Shown: positions 1 through 9,289 of the stretch, piece after piece
Position numbering within the stretch: the stretch's first letter is position 1
How the letters are laid out: each line of letters starts with the position of its first letter
Assembly: GCA_013368375.1 (NCBI GenBank)
Contig: JAACJP010000033.1
Location: 1 to 64,000 of the forward strand
Direction: 5' to 3'
DNA from: Tricholomella constricta
Lineage: Eukaryota; Basidiomycota; Agaricomycetes; Agaricales; Lyophyllaceae
DNA: 64,000 nt
Notes under the pieces: model-generated
Told to the model about the DNA's origin: nothing
Seen by the model: the letters and a program-made list of their open reading frames with translations, nothing else
Database searches by the model: none
Position numbers and translations under genes: made by a program

Positions 1-2151
1 GAAGCTAAACCCCTCGTACCCATCGACTACACCTCGGACGACCCAGTTATCCTGGCCGTCGACACTTCACACATCGCAGTCGGATTCTACCTCTGTCAAG
101 CCGACCCCGTCGATCGGAAACGACGCAGATACAATCGGTTCGGTTCCATCACACTGAATGATCGCGAATCACGATTCTCTCAACCCAAACTCGAATTTTA
201 TGGCCTATTCCGGGCGCTTGGCGCGCTACGACTGTACGTTATAGGCGTCCGCAACCTGGTCGTCGAAGTCGACGCGCGCTACATTAAAGGCATGCTCTCC
301 AACCCCGACATCCAACCGTCAGCTTCCATAAACCGGTGGATCGTATCTGTTCTCATGTTCCACTTCGAGCTGGTCCACGTTAAAGGCACGTTCCACGGGC
401 CCGACGGTTTATTCCCGTCGCCCGCCGACAACCCGACGACCCGGCCGACAACTACGACGCAGAAGAAGCCGACTTCGAGGATTGGGTCGACCGGATGCAA
501 GGACTCATGCACATTATTCAACCGCTGCCGACGACCGCCGTCGCCGTTGCATGTGTGTCAGATCTTCGCTATGGCTCAGATCTCAAGTAAGGAGGAGATG
601 GTGGCAGTATACACCGCAGACTCAACGATTCACGAACTCGCAACCGAGTCTCCGCGACAACCCAGAATCCGTACCGACGATGATACAGGAATAACCGACC
701 CAAATGCGAACTCGACCGACATGTCATACGACGACGTGCCCAGAACCGATGCCGCCAAAGCACAAGACCAACGTATAGATGCCGTTAGACAATGGTTAGC
801 CGACCTCGAACGACCGGAAGGTATGTCCGACGATCGGTACACCACTTTCATTCGATACGCCACCGGGTTCTTCCTAGACGGAACACGACTTTGGAGAAGA
901 GACAGCCAAGGCGCACATAAACTAGTCGCCCGCCCCAGCGCGCGATTAGAGATTCTGCGATCGGTCCACGACAACCTCGGACACAAACGCTTCTACGCGA
1001 CACGCGCGACCTTACTCGAACGCTTCTGGTGGCCTAATGTCCGGGCCGACGTCGTGTGGTTCGTGCAGACATGTCACATATGCCAGATCCAACAAACGAC
1101 CAAGGTCCTGATCCCTCCGATCGTTGCGACACCTGCGCCACTGTTCGCAAAAATGTATATCGACACTATGCACCTACCGCCATCGAATGGTTTCAAATAC
1201 ATTGTCCAAGGTCGTTGCTCCTTGATTCACTTTCCTGAATGGCGCGCGCTCCGAAAGGAAAACAGTCGCACGCTCGGTGACTGGATGTACGAAGACATCA
1301 TCTGCCGGTGGGGCGGGTTGCGTGAAATCGTAACCGACAACGGACCAGCCTTCGTCAAAGCGGCCGAACACCTCACAAAGAAATACCACATACACAATAT
1401 CCGAATCTCAGGATATAACTCTAGAGCCAACGGGCTCGTCGAGCGATCCCATTTCGACGTCCGACAATCCCTCTTCAAAGCCGCCGACGGAAACGAAAAC
1501 AAATGGTCGCAATCCGCCTACTCAGTCTTCTGGGCTGAACGCGTCACGATCCGCAAGCGGTTGGGGTGCTCCCCCTATTACGCTGCGACAGGAACTCAAC
1601 CCCTTCTCCCACTTGACATCGTCGAAGCCACATACCTGCAACCGCCACCCGACTCTATCCTGTCCTCCACCGACCTCTTGACACGTCGCGCGATCGCCTT
1701 ACAAAAACGAACGACCGACCTGGAGCGATTACATTCTGACGTATACAAGGCGCGGCGACAAGCAGCGCTCCGCTTCGAAACCAAACACGCTCGGACCTTA
1801 CGCGACTACAACTTTAAATGCGGAGACCTCATCCTTATGCGCAACACTAAAATCGAGAAGTCACTCAACCGCAAAATGCGATCTAGATACTTAGGGCCGC
1901 TAGTCGTGATCTCCCGCAACCACGGAGGCGCATACAACCTTTGCGAACTGGACGGCACCGTCTTGCACCGCCCTGTGGCGGCATTCCGACTAGCTCCCTA
2001 CTTCGCGCGAAACAATATCCTCCTACCCGATAGCGCTCTGGACATAGACACCAAACGACTCAGAGAACTTGAGGCGACGACGATCACCGACGACGACGAC
2101 CAACCCGAAATCGTAAGCGACGACTCCGAGTCGGAGGAGGAACAGAACTGA
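1..2151 (+). CDS. Ty3/gypsy retrotransposon Pol, 3' part (RNase H and integrase)
   Basis: The frame is open from the first base of the window, so the protease and reverse transcriptase lie upstream and are missing. Residues 1-130 read as the RNase H-like domain, with the acidic residues in AVDTS, KLEFYGL and VEVDARY, and end in a HGPDGL motif. The integrase zinc-binding H2C2 module follows (NLGHKRF...TCHICQ). The catalytic core D,D,E appears as MYIDTM, VTDNGPAF and GLVERSH. The protein ends in an acidic tail. Between about 425 and 590 the coding signal seems to leave this frame: the +2 frame reads an acidic peptide (DAEEADFEDWVDRMQG) ending at a TAA at 589-591, and the long frame resumes as SSKEEMV. 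That suggests indels in this copy. The product would process and integrate the element's cDNA. Two antisense genes and the 3' LTR lie downstream. Confidence 0.9.
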   Translation, partial: EAKPLVPIDYTSDDPVILAVDTSHIAVGFYLCQADPVDRKRRRYNRFGSITLNDRESRFSQPKLEFYGLFRALGALRLYVIGVRNLVVEVDARYIKGMLSNPDIQPSASINRWIVSVLMFHFELVHVKGTFHGPDGLFPSPADNPTTRPTTTTQKKPTSRIGSTGCKDSCTLFNRCRRPPSPLHVCQIFAMAQISSKEEMVAVYTADSTIHELATESPRQPRIRTDDDTGITDPNANSTDMSYDDVPRTDAAKAQDQRIDAVRQWLADLERPEGMSDDRYTTFIRYATGFFLDGTRLWRRDSQGAHKLVARPSARLEILRSVHDNLGHKRFYATRATLLERFWWPNVRADVVWFVQTCHICQIQQTTKVLIPPIVATPAPLFAKMYIDTMHLPPSNGFKYIVQGRCSLIHFPEWRALRKENSRTLGDWMYEDIICRWGGLREIVTDNGPAFVKAAEHLTKKYHIHNIRISGYNSRANGLVERSHFDVRQSLFKAADGNENKWSQSAYSVFWAERVTIRKRLGCSPYYAATGTQPLLPLDIVEATYLQPPPDSILSSTDLLTRRAIALQKRTTDLERLHSDVYKARRQAALRFETKHARTLRDYNFKCGDLILMRNTKIEKSLNRKMRSRYLGPLVVISRNHGGAYNLCELDGTVLHRPVAAFRLAPYFARNNILLPDSALDIDTKRLRELEATTITDDDDQPEIVSDDSESEEEQN
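583..600 (+). other. Internal polypurine-tract-like sequence in pol (possible central PPT)
   Basis: TCAAGTAAGGAGGAGATG here is identical over 18 nt to the tract at 6199-6216, just before the probable 3' LTR. Its first 16 nt also match 4466-4481. It lies between the RNase H and integrase coding regions. Lentiviruses and yeast Ty1 carry a second copy of the PPT inside pol, and this could be the same arrangement. A coding explanation or a recombination scar is also possible. Confidence 0.4.
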
Positions 2152-2515
2152 CAGACATAGCAAACCCGTATACCCCTTTTAATTGCTCCCCATCCCCGGC
2201 AAGACCCCCCCTCCCGAGTTATCCTTCAGCCGTTTTTTTTTTTTTTTTTTTTTTTTTTCACACCGACCGACCGCCGCGATCCTCTACTTCGCACAACATA
2301 TCCCCACTCAATCGCTGACCCGACTTCCCCTTCACTTAATTTGGCCCGAGCCAACGACCAACGAAATTGTATTATATTAAGCGGCGGTCCAATTTTAGGA
2401 CCGCCTTCACACATGCCGCACATACAACACAAAGTATGAACAAAGGAAGAAGGTCGGGCGCGCGACCAAGATCCCAAGCGCGCCCGACCAGCCGACACCC
2501 GACAAGCGCGCGACC
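2152..2515. other. Spacer between pol and the antisense gene, with a 26-nt poly(T)
   Basis: No coding signal was seen. Positions 2233-2258 are an uninterrupted run of 26 T on the plus strand. On the minus strand this is a run of A 257 nt beyond the stop codon of the antisense gene ending at 2516. It could be a simple repeat or lie near that gene's 3' end. The antisense gene retains introns, so it is not a processed copy of its own mRNA. Confidence 0.6.
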
Positions 2516-4289
2516 TCACTCTTCACCACCCTCCGCTTCGCCGCCGTCCTCTCCAACCTCCCCTTCCTCAACCCCCTCATCCTCCGTACTCACGGCGCTA
2601 CCCTCGCTGGAGCCACCGGCGCCCATCCCACTCTCAAGTAACTCCTCGCGCCGCGTCTGCAGCGCCGCCAGAACGTCCGTCGTGCCTTCCACCTGCTGAT
2701 ACAGTTGCTGCAGGGTCCACTGCGTTATCTCCTGGCGGGACTCGAGGAGCTGCGCTTCCTGCACAAGAGCGCGCAGGAACGAGTTACGTGCGAAGAGCGC
2801 GCGGTCCACGTCCTCCAGGCTGAAGTCGGCAACCACCGTCGCCGGCGCAGAGTATCCTAGCCCGGCCAGGTCTCCGTTACGAAGGAGGTGGTTTGCGTTC
2901 GAAAGCGACCCCTGGAACACGAAGTCGACGCCCATGCCCACGGAACCGGCGACGCGATGGCTGGTGAGACGCCGAACGGTGGCCGCCTGCTCGCGCTCCC
3001 GCTCACGAGAGGACCGTGCCGGGGGCGACCTGCGCATCGGCGGAAGCGACTCGACCTCAGGCTTCTCCTCCTCGCTGTCATCGATCGTGGGGCGCGACGC
3101 AACCCGACGACGCGAACGTGAACCCGACGCCCTGGGGGTAGCCTCCGATCGCGTCCGCCGAACTGTCTCACACTTCTTCGCATGGATTTTGCACAGGGCG
3201 CAGGTGCCGACCCCTGGTTTCTGAATACAGGCGACACCAGCGCCAATACACCGATCGCACTTTGAAAAAGAGGGACTGAACGCAAGAGTCACGAACCCAG
3301 CGAAGGCATACGACTCACCGATTCCTCGCGCACCAAGTAATCCGGGACATCCGTCTTAAACTTTTCATAACGGACCCGCCACCCCTCGCCGGCCCCGCGC
3401 CGCTTCTTCCGCCCGGCGACCGCTTCCTCTTCGTGGATCTCCACAACAGACTCGTCTTCATCGTCGGCGGCGACCTCCCGCTTGCGCTTACGACCGGAGG
3501 GCGTCGGTTCACTTTTGACCACGGTGGCGGGAGTGGTACCTGCCATGTTCGTTATAGGCAAGCCACTCGCCGGACTGAAGACGACGCCCAGGGACCCAAC
3601 CGCACTACGGAGTCGGGGTGTCGGTCGGGCTCTCTGTCCCGAAAATCAGCAAAGTCCAGAACGAGATGACACGCCCGCTTACGTCGGCAGGGTCGACGGC
3701 TTTGCCCTTCCCTCCTACGGTCGAAGAGGCCGCCACACTGGACCCAGGCTCCATCGCAACCGACTCGGACCTCGACGCCGTCACTAGAGCCGACGACGGG
3801 ACGGTGTCACCATCGCTGTGCGCCACGCCGCCCCGCACCCCGGAACCACCGTTGGACGGCTCGCCTACAGAACCCTCTGGAACAACCGACTGCGACGCGC
3901 GGCCGCTGGTGGCCGATTGCAGGTGACGTTCGCGACGTCGACGGGTGTACTCGTCCTGCGGCGGGAACGGGGAGGTGGTCGTCAGTCTATGAAGGAGCTG
4001 TCCGACGGACAGGCCGTACCTCAGGACACAGGTTCGCGAACCGCGCCTTCCACTCCTTGTCCTCCCCAATCTTTGCCCACACTGCCGCCAGCGCATCGTC
4101 CTCCCCCTGCCATGCGCAGCGTTCCGGGCCCGTTCCCTGTCTTCTTAACGCGACGATGCCTTCGTGTAAGTCCTCCAGGATGAGAGCGCGGTCGTCACGG
4201 GTGGCGTCATCTGGAAGCTGGCACCAAAGGACGTAGTCAGCGGCCAGGTTGCTGACCACAGTGGGGAAGTCGGTCGAGAGCGCCGTCAT
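2516..4289 (-). CDS. Antisense gene in Ty3 element, Cys6 zinc-cluster-like protein, copy 1
   Basis: This multi-exon gene runs opposite to pol. Exon 1 (4289-4020) encodes 90 residues starting MTALSTDFPT. It has a GTACGG donor and an acceptor before 3955. The next exon is Ser/Gly-rich (DEYTRRRRERH...); its downstream join to the KRKREVAADDEDESV exon was not resolved and may hide a frameshift. That basic/acidic exon ends at 3319 with a GTGAGT donor. The last exon (3259-2516) opens with CDRC and gives C-x2-C-x6-C-x8-C-x2-C-x6-C. This fits the spacing of fungal Zn2Cys6 clusters, but the usual basic residues between Cys 2 and Cys 3 are absent. A leucine-rich, possibly coiled-coil segment (ALVQEAQLLESRQEITQW) and an acidic tail follow. 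Function is unknown; DNA or nucleic-acid binding is only inference. The paralogue at 4746-6053 shares this architecture. Confidence 0.6.
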
Positions 4290-4440
4290 GGTGTGAGAAG
4301 CAGAAACAGAGGAAAAAGGGAGGGAACCGAGAAAGACAGAGGGCCCTTATAAGGTCGACGCGCCGTCAAATTCAGTTGCACCGCCACCGCCATCCCACGC
4401 CACACACGCGCCAGTTCTAGAATTTTCTCGACCGGGCTCC

Positions 4441-4481
4441 GGACCGACTGAGGGCAGTCGGCATTTCAAGTAAGGAGGAGA
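4441..4481 (+). other. Hairpin plus polypurine tract, copy B
   Basis: CCGACTGAGGGCAGTCGG (4444-4461) is a perfect 7-bp stem with an AGGG loop. The purine tract AAGTAAGGAGGAGA follows at 4468-4481. The 41-bp block matches 6174-6214 with one mismatch (C at 4462 against T at 6195). It sits just upstream of the start of antisense copy 1, between the two paralogues. What follows does not match the LTR start seen after copy C. Confidence 0.75.
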
Positions 4482-4496
4482 CATGACCTACAGACC

Positions 4497-4619
4497 GAGC
4501 GGCAGCCGACGCTAGCAACCGACACCGCCGACAAAACCGACCAAACCGACCTGCGCCACTTAGGAGCGGCAGCCGACGCTAGCAACCGACACCGCCGACA
4601 AACCGACCGGCGCCACTTA
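4497..4619 (+). repeat. Two-copy tandem repeat of 56-67 bp
   Basis: Units at 4497-4563 and 4564-4619 both begin GAGCGGCAGCCGACGCTAGC and end GCGCCACTTA. The second lacks about 11 bp of the CCGAC-rich middle. The block lies directly after hairpin/PPT copy B. Confidence 0.8.
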
Positions 4620-4745
4620 AAAACGCGAAAAATCGAATTACAAAAGAACGACCCGATGTTAGGGCCCGAACAACAAAATAGGTATATACGGAATACGCGA
4701 CTGGTAACAAACACAACCCGACCGCAAAACACGACAAACCCGAAG

Positions 4746-6053
4746 TCAAAACGACGAACCCTCGCCACCATCGTCGCGTACGCCACCATCGACACTGCTC
4801 CCACTGCCGCTGCCCCCACTCCTCGAATTACCCATCGTGGACGCACCAACTAACTCTGCGCGCCGGGCCTGAAGCAAGTCAAGGGCCGACGACGTAGACA
4901 CGACCTGCTCGTAAAGCTGACGGGACGACGAACGCATGATCTCTTGGCGCGATTCGAGGACTTGAATCTCCTGGACCAAAGTACGCAAGAAAACAGTGCG
5001 CGCCGATAGCGCCCGATCTACATCTGCAAGACCGAACCGCGAAATAACCGACAACGGCCGGGTGGAGCCCAAACCGCGCAAATCTTCGTTACGAAGGAAG
5101 TCCTCGGGGCGAAACACCGGACCCTGATAAAGGAGACCCGCACCCCGGTCTACCGAACCCGCAGAACGAGTTACGACAAGGCGCTGAGCGGCCCTTGCCA
5201 GATCGGGCGAACGGACCTCATCGAACAGCGGGGGGGGCATACACGCGTCGCAAAAGTGGCCCTCTACTGAACACGACACGAACAGGTGCGGAGCTGGCCG
5301 AAACGACCCCACTTCGTTCGTCTCGCATCGTCTAGATTGAATCTCGCAAACCGCGCAAACATCAATGTTGCTGCGCTGAACGCAGTCCAAGCCGTAGCTC
5401 ACACAACGATCGCACTAGCCAATAGATGAACAAAAAAACAAAACAAGGACGCAAGAGGACCGACGACTTACCGCTTCGCTACGAGTGTAATGCTCAGGGT
5501 ACTCCTTCTTAAATTCCTCGAGACGTTCCAGCCACAAGCGGCGTCGCATCTCTTGTGCCGCCAATACCGACTCCCCGGAGATCTCGACGACAGACTCTTC
5601 TTCGTCCCCGTCCCCAACAGAGGAAGCGCACGAACGCTCCCGAACGACAGACCCTGCCTCTTCTTCAGCAAAGGCGGCGCGCATACGCTCCCGGGAGACC
5701 GCCTCTCGGTGAGGGTAGTCAGACTACCAACTAGCGCGTTAGTACTCTACAGAAACGACCAAATAACCAGCAAGCGAACGCACACTCGGTACTAAATCCG
5801 CGAACCGCTCGGACCATTCGGGGTCGGACTCGATCGTAGACCATATGCTAGACAATGCCTCTTCCTCGTCGCTCCACATCCAACGCCAGGGACTAGCCAC
5901 CGGCGACCTAAGCACTTCGAGGCTGTTCGACAAGTATTGCAGCACACGGGTGCGCACATAACGAGGGGAGTCGGCCGACAGCGATTGCCATTCATTCCAG
6001 TCTCGTTCCAAGAAGCGGAGAGTGCGCTGAAGGTCGACAGGAGGTCTCGACAT
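4746..6053 (-). CDS. Antisense gene in Ty3 element, Cys6 zinc-cluster-like protein, copy 2
   Basis: This paralogue of the 2516-4289 gene has the same order and strand. Exon 1 starts at 6053 (MSRPPVDLQRTLRF) and ends near FADL before GTACCG, the position matching the copy-1 donor. A middle exon (around 5690 to 5472) carries the acidic EEESVVEISGES segment and LERLEEFKKEYPEHY, matching RYEKFKTDVPDYL in copy 1. It ends at a GTAAGT donor. The last exon opens after CTAG at TGCGATCGT and gives C-x2-C-x6-C-x8-C-x2-C-x6-C, exactly the copy-1 spacing. Conserved downstream pieces include DVDRAL, LVQEIQVLESRQEI and LQARRAEL. Both copies keep the intron just before CDRC. Exon 2's start was not fixed. Function is unknown. 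Confidence 0.6.
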
Positions 6054-6173
6054 AATGATGGGTAAACCGAACAAGAACCTGGATATATATATGTCGCCAG
6101 CGCGTCGGCACCGCCACTTCCTCCTATCCCGGCCCCTCTTTTCCCAAGACGTACGCCCCCTGACCGATGCACG

Positions 6174-6214
6174 GGACCGACTGAGGGCAGTCGGTATTTC
6201 AAGTAAGGAGGAGA
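6174..6214 (+). other. Hairpin plus polypurine tract, copy C (probable 3' PPT)
   Basis: The hairpin CCGACTG-AGGG-CAGTCGG is at 6177-6194 and the purine tract is at 6201-6214. A TG dinucleotide, the usual LTR start, follows at 6215. The Ty3 plus-strand primer would lie at such a tract directly 5' of the 3' LTR. It is also just upstream of antisense copy 2. Confidence 0.65.
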
Positions 6215-7230
6215 TGATGAGCACCGTCCCGCGCTGTACACAGAACCTGCCCATAATATAGACATCAACCGCTGCGCCACGACGAATACGGTCCCGGATG
6301 CGACCAAAGCGCCGAACCGACCGACCGACAATACGACCGACCGACCGACAGTACGACCAAACGACCGACGCACCGACCAAGAAACAGAGTAACTTGAAAC
6401 GCCAGTTCTCCTCTCTGGGCACACGGAGCACGGAACGCCGTATAACCTGTCAACGACCGCGCACGTTTGTATGCCAAGTTCTCAACCCGGCGACAACCAA
6501 ACCCGATTTGAAATTATCATCGGAAACACCTCTGCCCAGCCATTCGCAGGGAGGATCCGGCCGTACCACGGAGTTCCGCACCCAAGAGCCACTACCGATC
6601 GCAAATCCACCACCGATCATACATCCGACCCGACACCGCGAGCCGATCAAAAGCCCCTTGCTGAGCCAAAGAGCGCCACACTCTCTAAAAAGTGTCGCGC
6701 GGTACCAAGCTTGGCAGCGCTTCTCACAATAAACCAGTAAAACACCTGCCTCACCGGCTCGCGAGAGGCGAGTCGGTCGCATAGTATAAAAACATACCCA
6801 TGTACTACCTACCTCCCCCAGTGAATTACAGCCCGTATTTTCCCTCACACTCAGAGTGAATAGCTCAAAACCGTCGTCTCTGTCGTCTCTGCACCGTCCT
6901 CATCGTATAAACCGTCGCCACTGTCGTAAATCTCGTAACTGCCGTCTCTGTCGCCTCGTACTAGTCGCCCGAACCCGTGAGTTCTCCGTATTAACCTCGT
7001 CCGTCTCGTTGTCGCACGACCGACACCCAAAGTCGCGTCGCCAACCCGTTCCACTCGGGAACGTCGCGTTCCATCGCCCCCGTCGCGTTGTTGTCGGTTC
7101 GACTAGCTACGAGTCGGATCGTCCCTTACCTTTGTCAAACAACCCTTACAAGCCCTGCACACTCGCGTGTTTGGGAACTTTTAACATTTCTCGCCCCCCA
7201 TAGTTGTTAGTTGTTTTGTTGTTGTGCACA
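6215..7230 (+). mobile_element. Probable 3' LTR of the Ty3/gypsy element
   Basis: The segment starts TGATGAGC after the polypurine tract. It contains CCGACCGA repeats near 6315-6385, a TATA box at 6785-6792 and a C/T-rich leader with repeated CGTCTCTGTCG motifs, as expected for U3-R-U5. The right edge is uncertain, somewhere between about 7190 and 7230 (ending ..GTGCACA). The 5' LTR is outside the window, so LTR identity and target-site duplication cannot be checked. Confidence 0.55.
6785..6792 (+). promoter_or_regulatory. TATA box in the Ty3 LTR
   Basis: TATAAAAA lies about 570 bp into the LTR and would drive transcription from the R region. On a 3' LTR it could also fire into the flanking DNA. 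Confidence 0.45.
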
Positions 7231-7269
7231 GCACCTACAGGCCTTCTAGCGCTATCACCGCATTCCGGC

Positions 7270-7530
7270 AGACGGCGTATCTCATCCGGAAATGTGCAGC
7301 CAATCCGGAATCCCTTGCGCATATAGTCTGGCTTTCCGGAAGAGTGTGTACTAAATCTCGAATTGCTGCCATATTGCCCTGCTTCCCGGAGAAAGTATTA
7401 ATCTGGAATAACATGTACAATCAATCTGGAATCCCGGCCTTTCGGAATAGCACATAGTGAATCCAGAATTACTTGGCCATACATATAAAATCAATCCGGG
7501 ATTGGTTGCTCACATTGTTGGCTTCCCAAA
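7270..7530 (+). repeat. Degenerate tandem repeats around AATCYGGAAT
   Basis: Five or six diverged units share AATCCGGAAT/AATCTGGAAT, a GCCATAT-like middle and CTTCCCGGAGA/CTTTCCGGAAGAG ends. Spacing is roughly 30-55 bp. No coding frame was seen. Confidence 0.5.
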
Positions 7531-7606
7531 AGAGTTCATTTGTACGGATGCCATTCAAACAAGATTTCATTGTAATATTGTAAAAAGTATGTCGCAAGAG
7601 AAGAAA

Positions 7607-8234
7607 CTACTCCTGCATAGCCAGATTCAACCGGTTGAGGATATTTGTGAATGCCGTCTCAGCAGCACTATCACTTTCCAACCTCGCAACAGCAGCATAA
7701 TAAAGCTGGAGTGCTGCAGCAGAGGAGGATATTTCCTGCTGGTCCATCACTGCCAGCACCTCTGCATGTATGTCCAGGATTTCTTGGTCGGTCAGTGGTT
7801 GGGTGTATGATTTAGCACACAAATGCGAGCAGATCAATATTACTCACGGGTTCGGGTTCGGATCCGACATTTGCCCGGCCAAGCAGATACGCTTCCGATC
7901 CGCTGTATTGAACAGGCTGGATATATTGAGGAGGATATAACAGCTCATGTCTGGCCAGCACACTCACCTCTGTGCTTTCATCTTGTGGGGGATATTGCTT
8001 GAAAAAATCCACCAAGAGTGTCAACCTTGTGGCAGGGACAAGGTGATTCGGGATGAGGAACGTGCCCTCGGGAGTCGGGAAAGGCATAAATCCGTTAGGC
8101 AGAGCCTGGGAAGACGGCCGCGTAGTATTGGGTCCCCTGGATGTTGCTGAGGGTACTGAAGGCGGATTGGGGTTAGATGGCCTGGAGGTGGGCATCGGTT
8201 CATGTTTCCCGTATTGCTTTGTTGGAGGGGCCAT
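7607..8234 (-). CDS. Hypothetical protein, two exons
   Basis: Exon 1 (8234-7848) encodes 129 residues from MAPPTKQYGKHEPM. It is rich in Pro, Ser and Thr at the N terminus, then gives a more ordered stretch (LVPATRLTLLVDFFKQYPP). A GTGAGT donor lies directly after the codons for SEPEP. The acceptor that keeps frame is at 7760-7761, giving an 88-bp intron and a 51-codon last exon with a helical Ala/Leu-rich end (ALQLYYAAVARLES). Total length is about 179 residues. No family was recognised. It lies between the Ty3 LTR and a LINE fragment, so it may be an accessory gene of an unrecognised element. Confidence 0.45.
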
Positions 8235-8740
8235 GATGAAGGTCGATAATTGATCGGCTTCAGGTGAAGGAATCCCAGTCATGTGATGAGAAAAAGAAGT
8301 GCACTTGAAGATCCCGTGACGCATGTTGATGAAATAACAGTGCAAGCGCGCTCCGCCGCAGGGCCCGCTACGTTGACCCCAAACCGAGAACAGTTCAGAC
8401 TCGTGATGACTGCTAGTTTCGTCACATCTCGTGCGATGGGTTTCATCCGCCGACCGCTCAGTACACCAAAATCAATTTTATTGCACAAGTGCCAAGGGGT
8501 CTCTCTGTCCAATACGTGGTATTCACTTTTCGGAGGTGCCGAGCATGATCATGGAGAGTATTAGAGCATGAGCATCATTCACCAGGCTCTGCCAGGGAGG
8601 GGAAATAATGATGTACAGTAGATTAGGACAACATAAAATGGATTAATCCGCTATGGAAATAGTTGTGCTTGTATGACATCTGTAAGCCCGCCACGCGCTG
8701 ATGGCGCATCGAGCTCACCACTCCAAGTCACATGATCATT

Positions 8741-8766
8741 TAGCCGAGTGTAGCTACACTCGGCTA
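8741..8766. repeat. Perfect 26-bp palindrome
   Basis: TAGCCGAGTGTAG is followed directly by its reverse complement with no spacer. It can form a 13-bp cruciform arm or a dyad binding site. It lies about 520 bp upstream of the LINE reverse transcriptase frame. Confidence 0.9.
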
Positions 8767-8939
8767 CAATACTACCTTCAACACACTCCCCTCGGGGCCA
8801 CACAGGCCCCTCGCACAAGAAGCCATACACTTACATTTAGGTATCAACCATTCCCTTTCGTACGCTTTACTTCCTTGATTACTCATCCTAAGAACCCTTT
8901 CATTTCATTCATTAATCTCCCTCCCCCTTCATTGCCCTT

Positions 8940-9030
8940 ACTCTTTCCCCCGCGCAACGAAGGTCGGTTCTTCCCCATTGATTTACTTACTTACACGCCG
9001 TAGACTGACTCTTTCCCCCGCGCAACGAAG
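8940..9030 (+). repeat. 23-bp direct repeat, two copies 68 bp apart
   Basis: Identical 23-mers at 8940-8962 and 9008-9030 begin ACTCTTTCCCCCGCGCAACG. They flank a CT-rich segment. Confidence 0.85.
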
Positions 9031-9289
9031 ATATTGTTACCCTGTCTACTGCGTGAACAATCTAAGCCGAACCCAGTGAAGGCCCGCCCCTGCAGGCGCC
9101 CTTACAACATCGGTGTCAAGGGCCTGGCAGTTAATGGTCACTGTTCCGGGGGTGAAGTCAGGCATTTTGAACAGTCTTGAACTGTGGCCTGTGACCGCCT
9201 GCGACATCGAAGCAGGTAAAGTCTCAATGGGCAGCAGTGAGATGGTGCTATCTGACGAGACCTGATCGACAATTATTAACCCTCCTCTC

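Larger units (their letters stand above)
8235..9289. other. Intergenic stretch with palindrome and short direct repeat
   Basis: No convincing gene was seen. It holds a perfect 26-bp palindrome (8741-8766) and a 23-bp direct repeat beginning ACTCTTTCCCCCG (8940-8962 and 9008-9030). The last 200 bp may be diverged 5' sequence of the LINE starting at 9290, since a frame closed by the TGA at 9263 runs up to it. Confidence 0.6.

Noticed and set aside
2226..2519. Minus-strand frame ending in a run of lysines
   Set aside because: The lysines come from the 26-nt poly(A) on that strand. The rest has no recognisable features.
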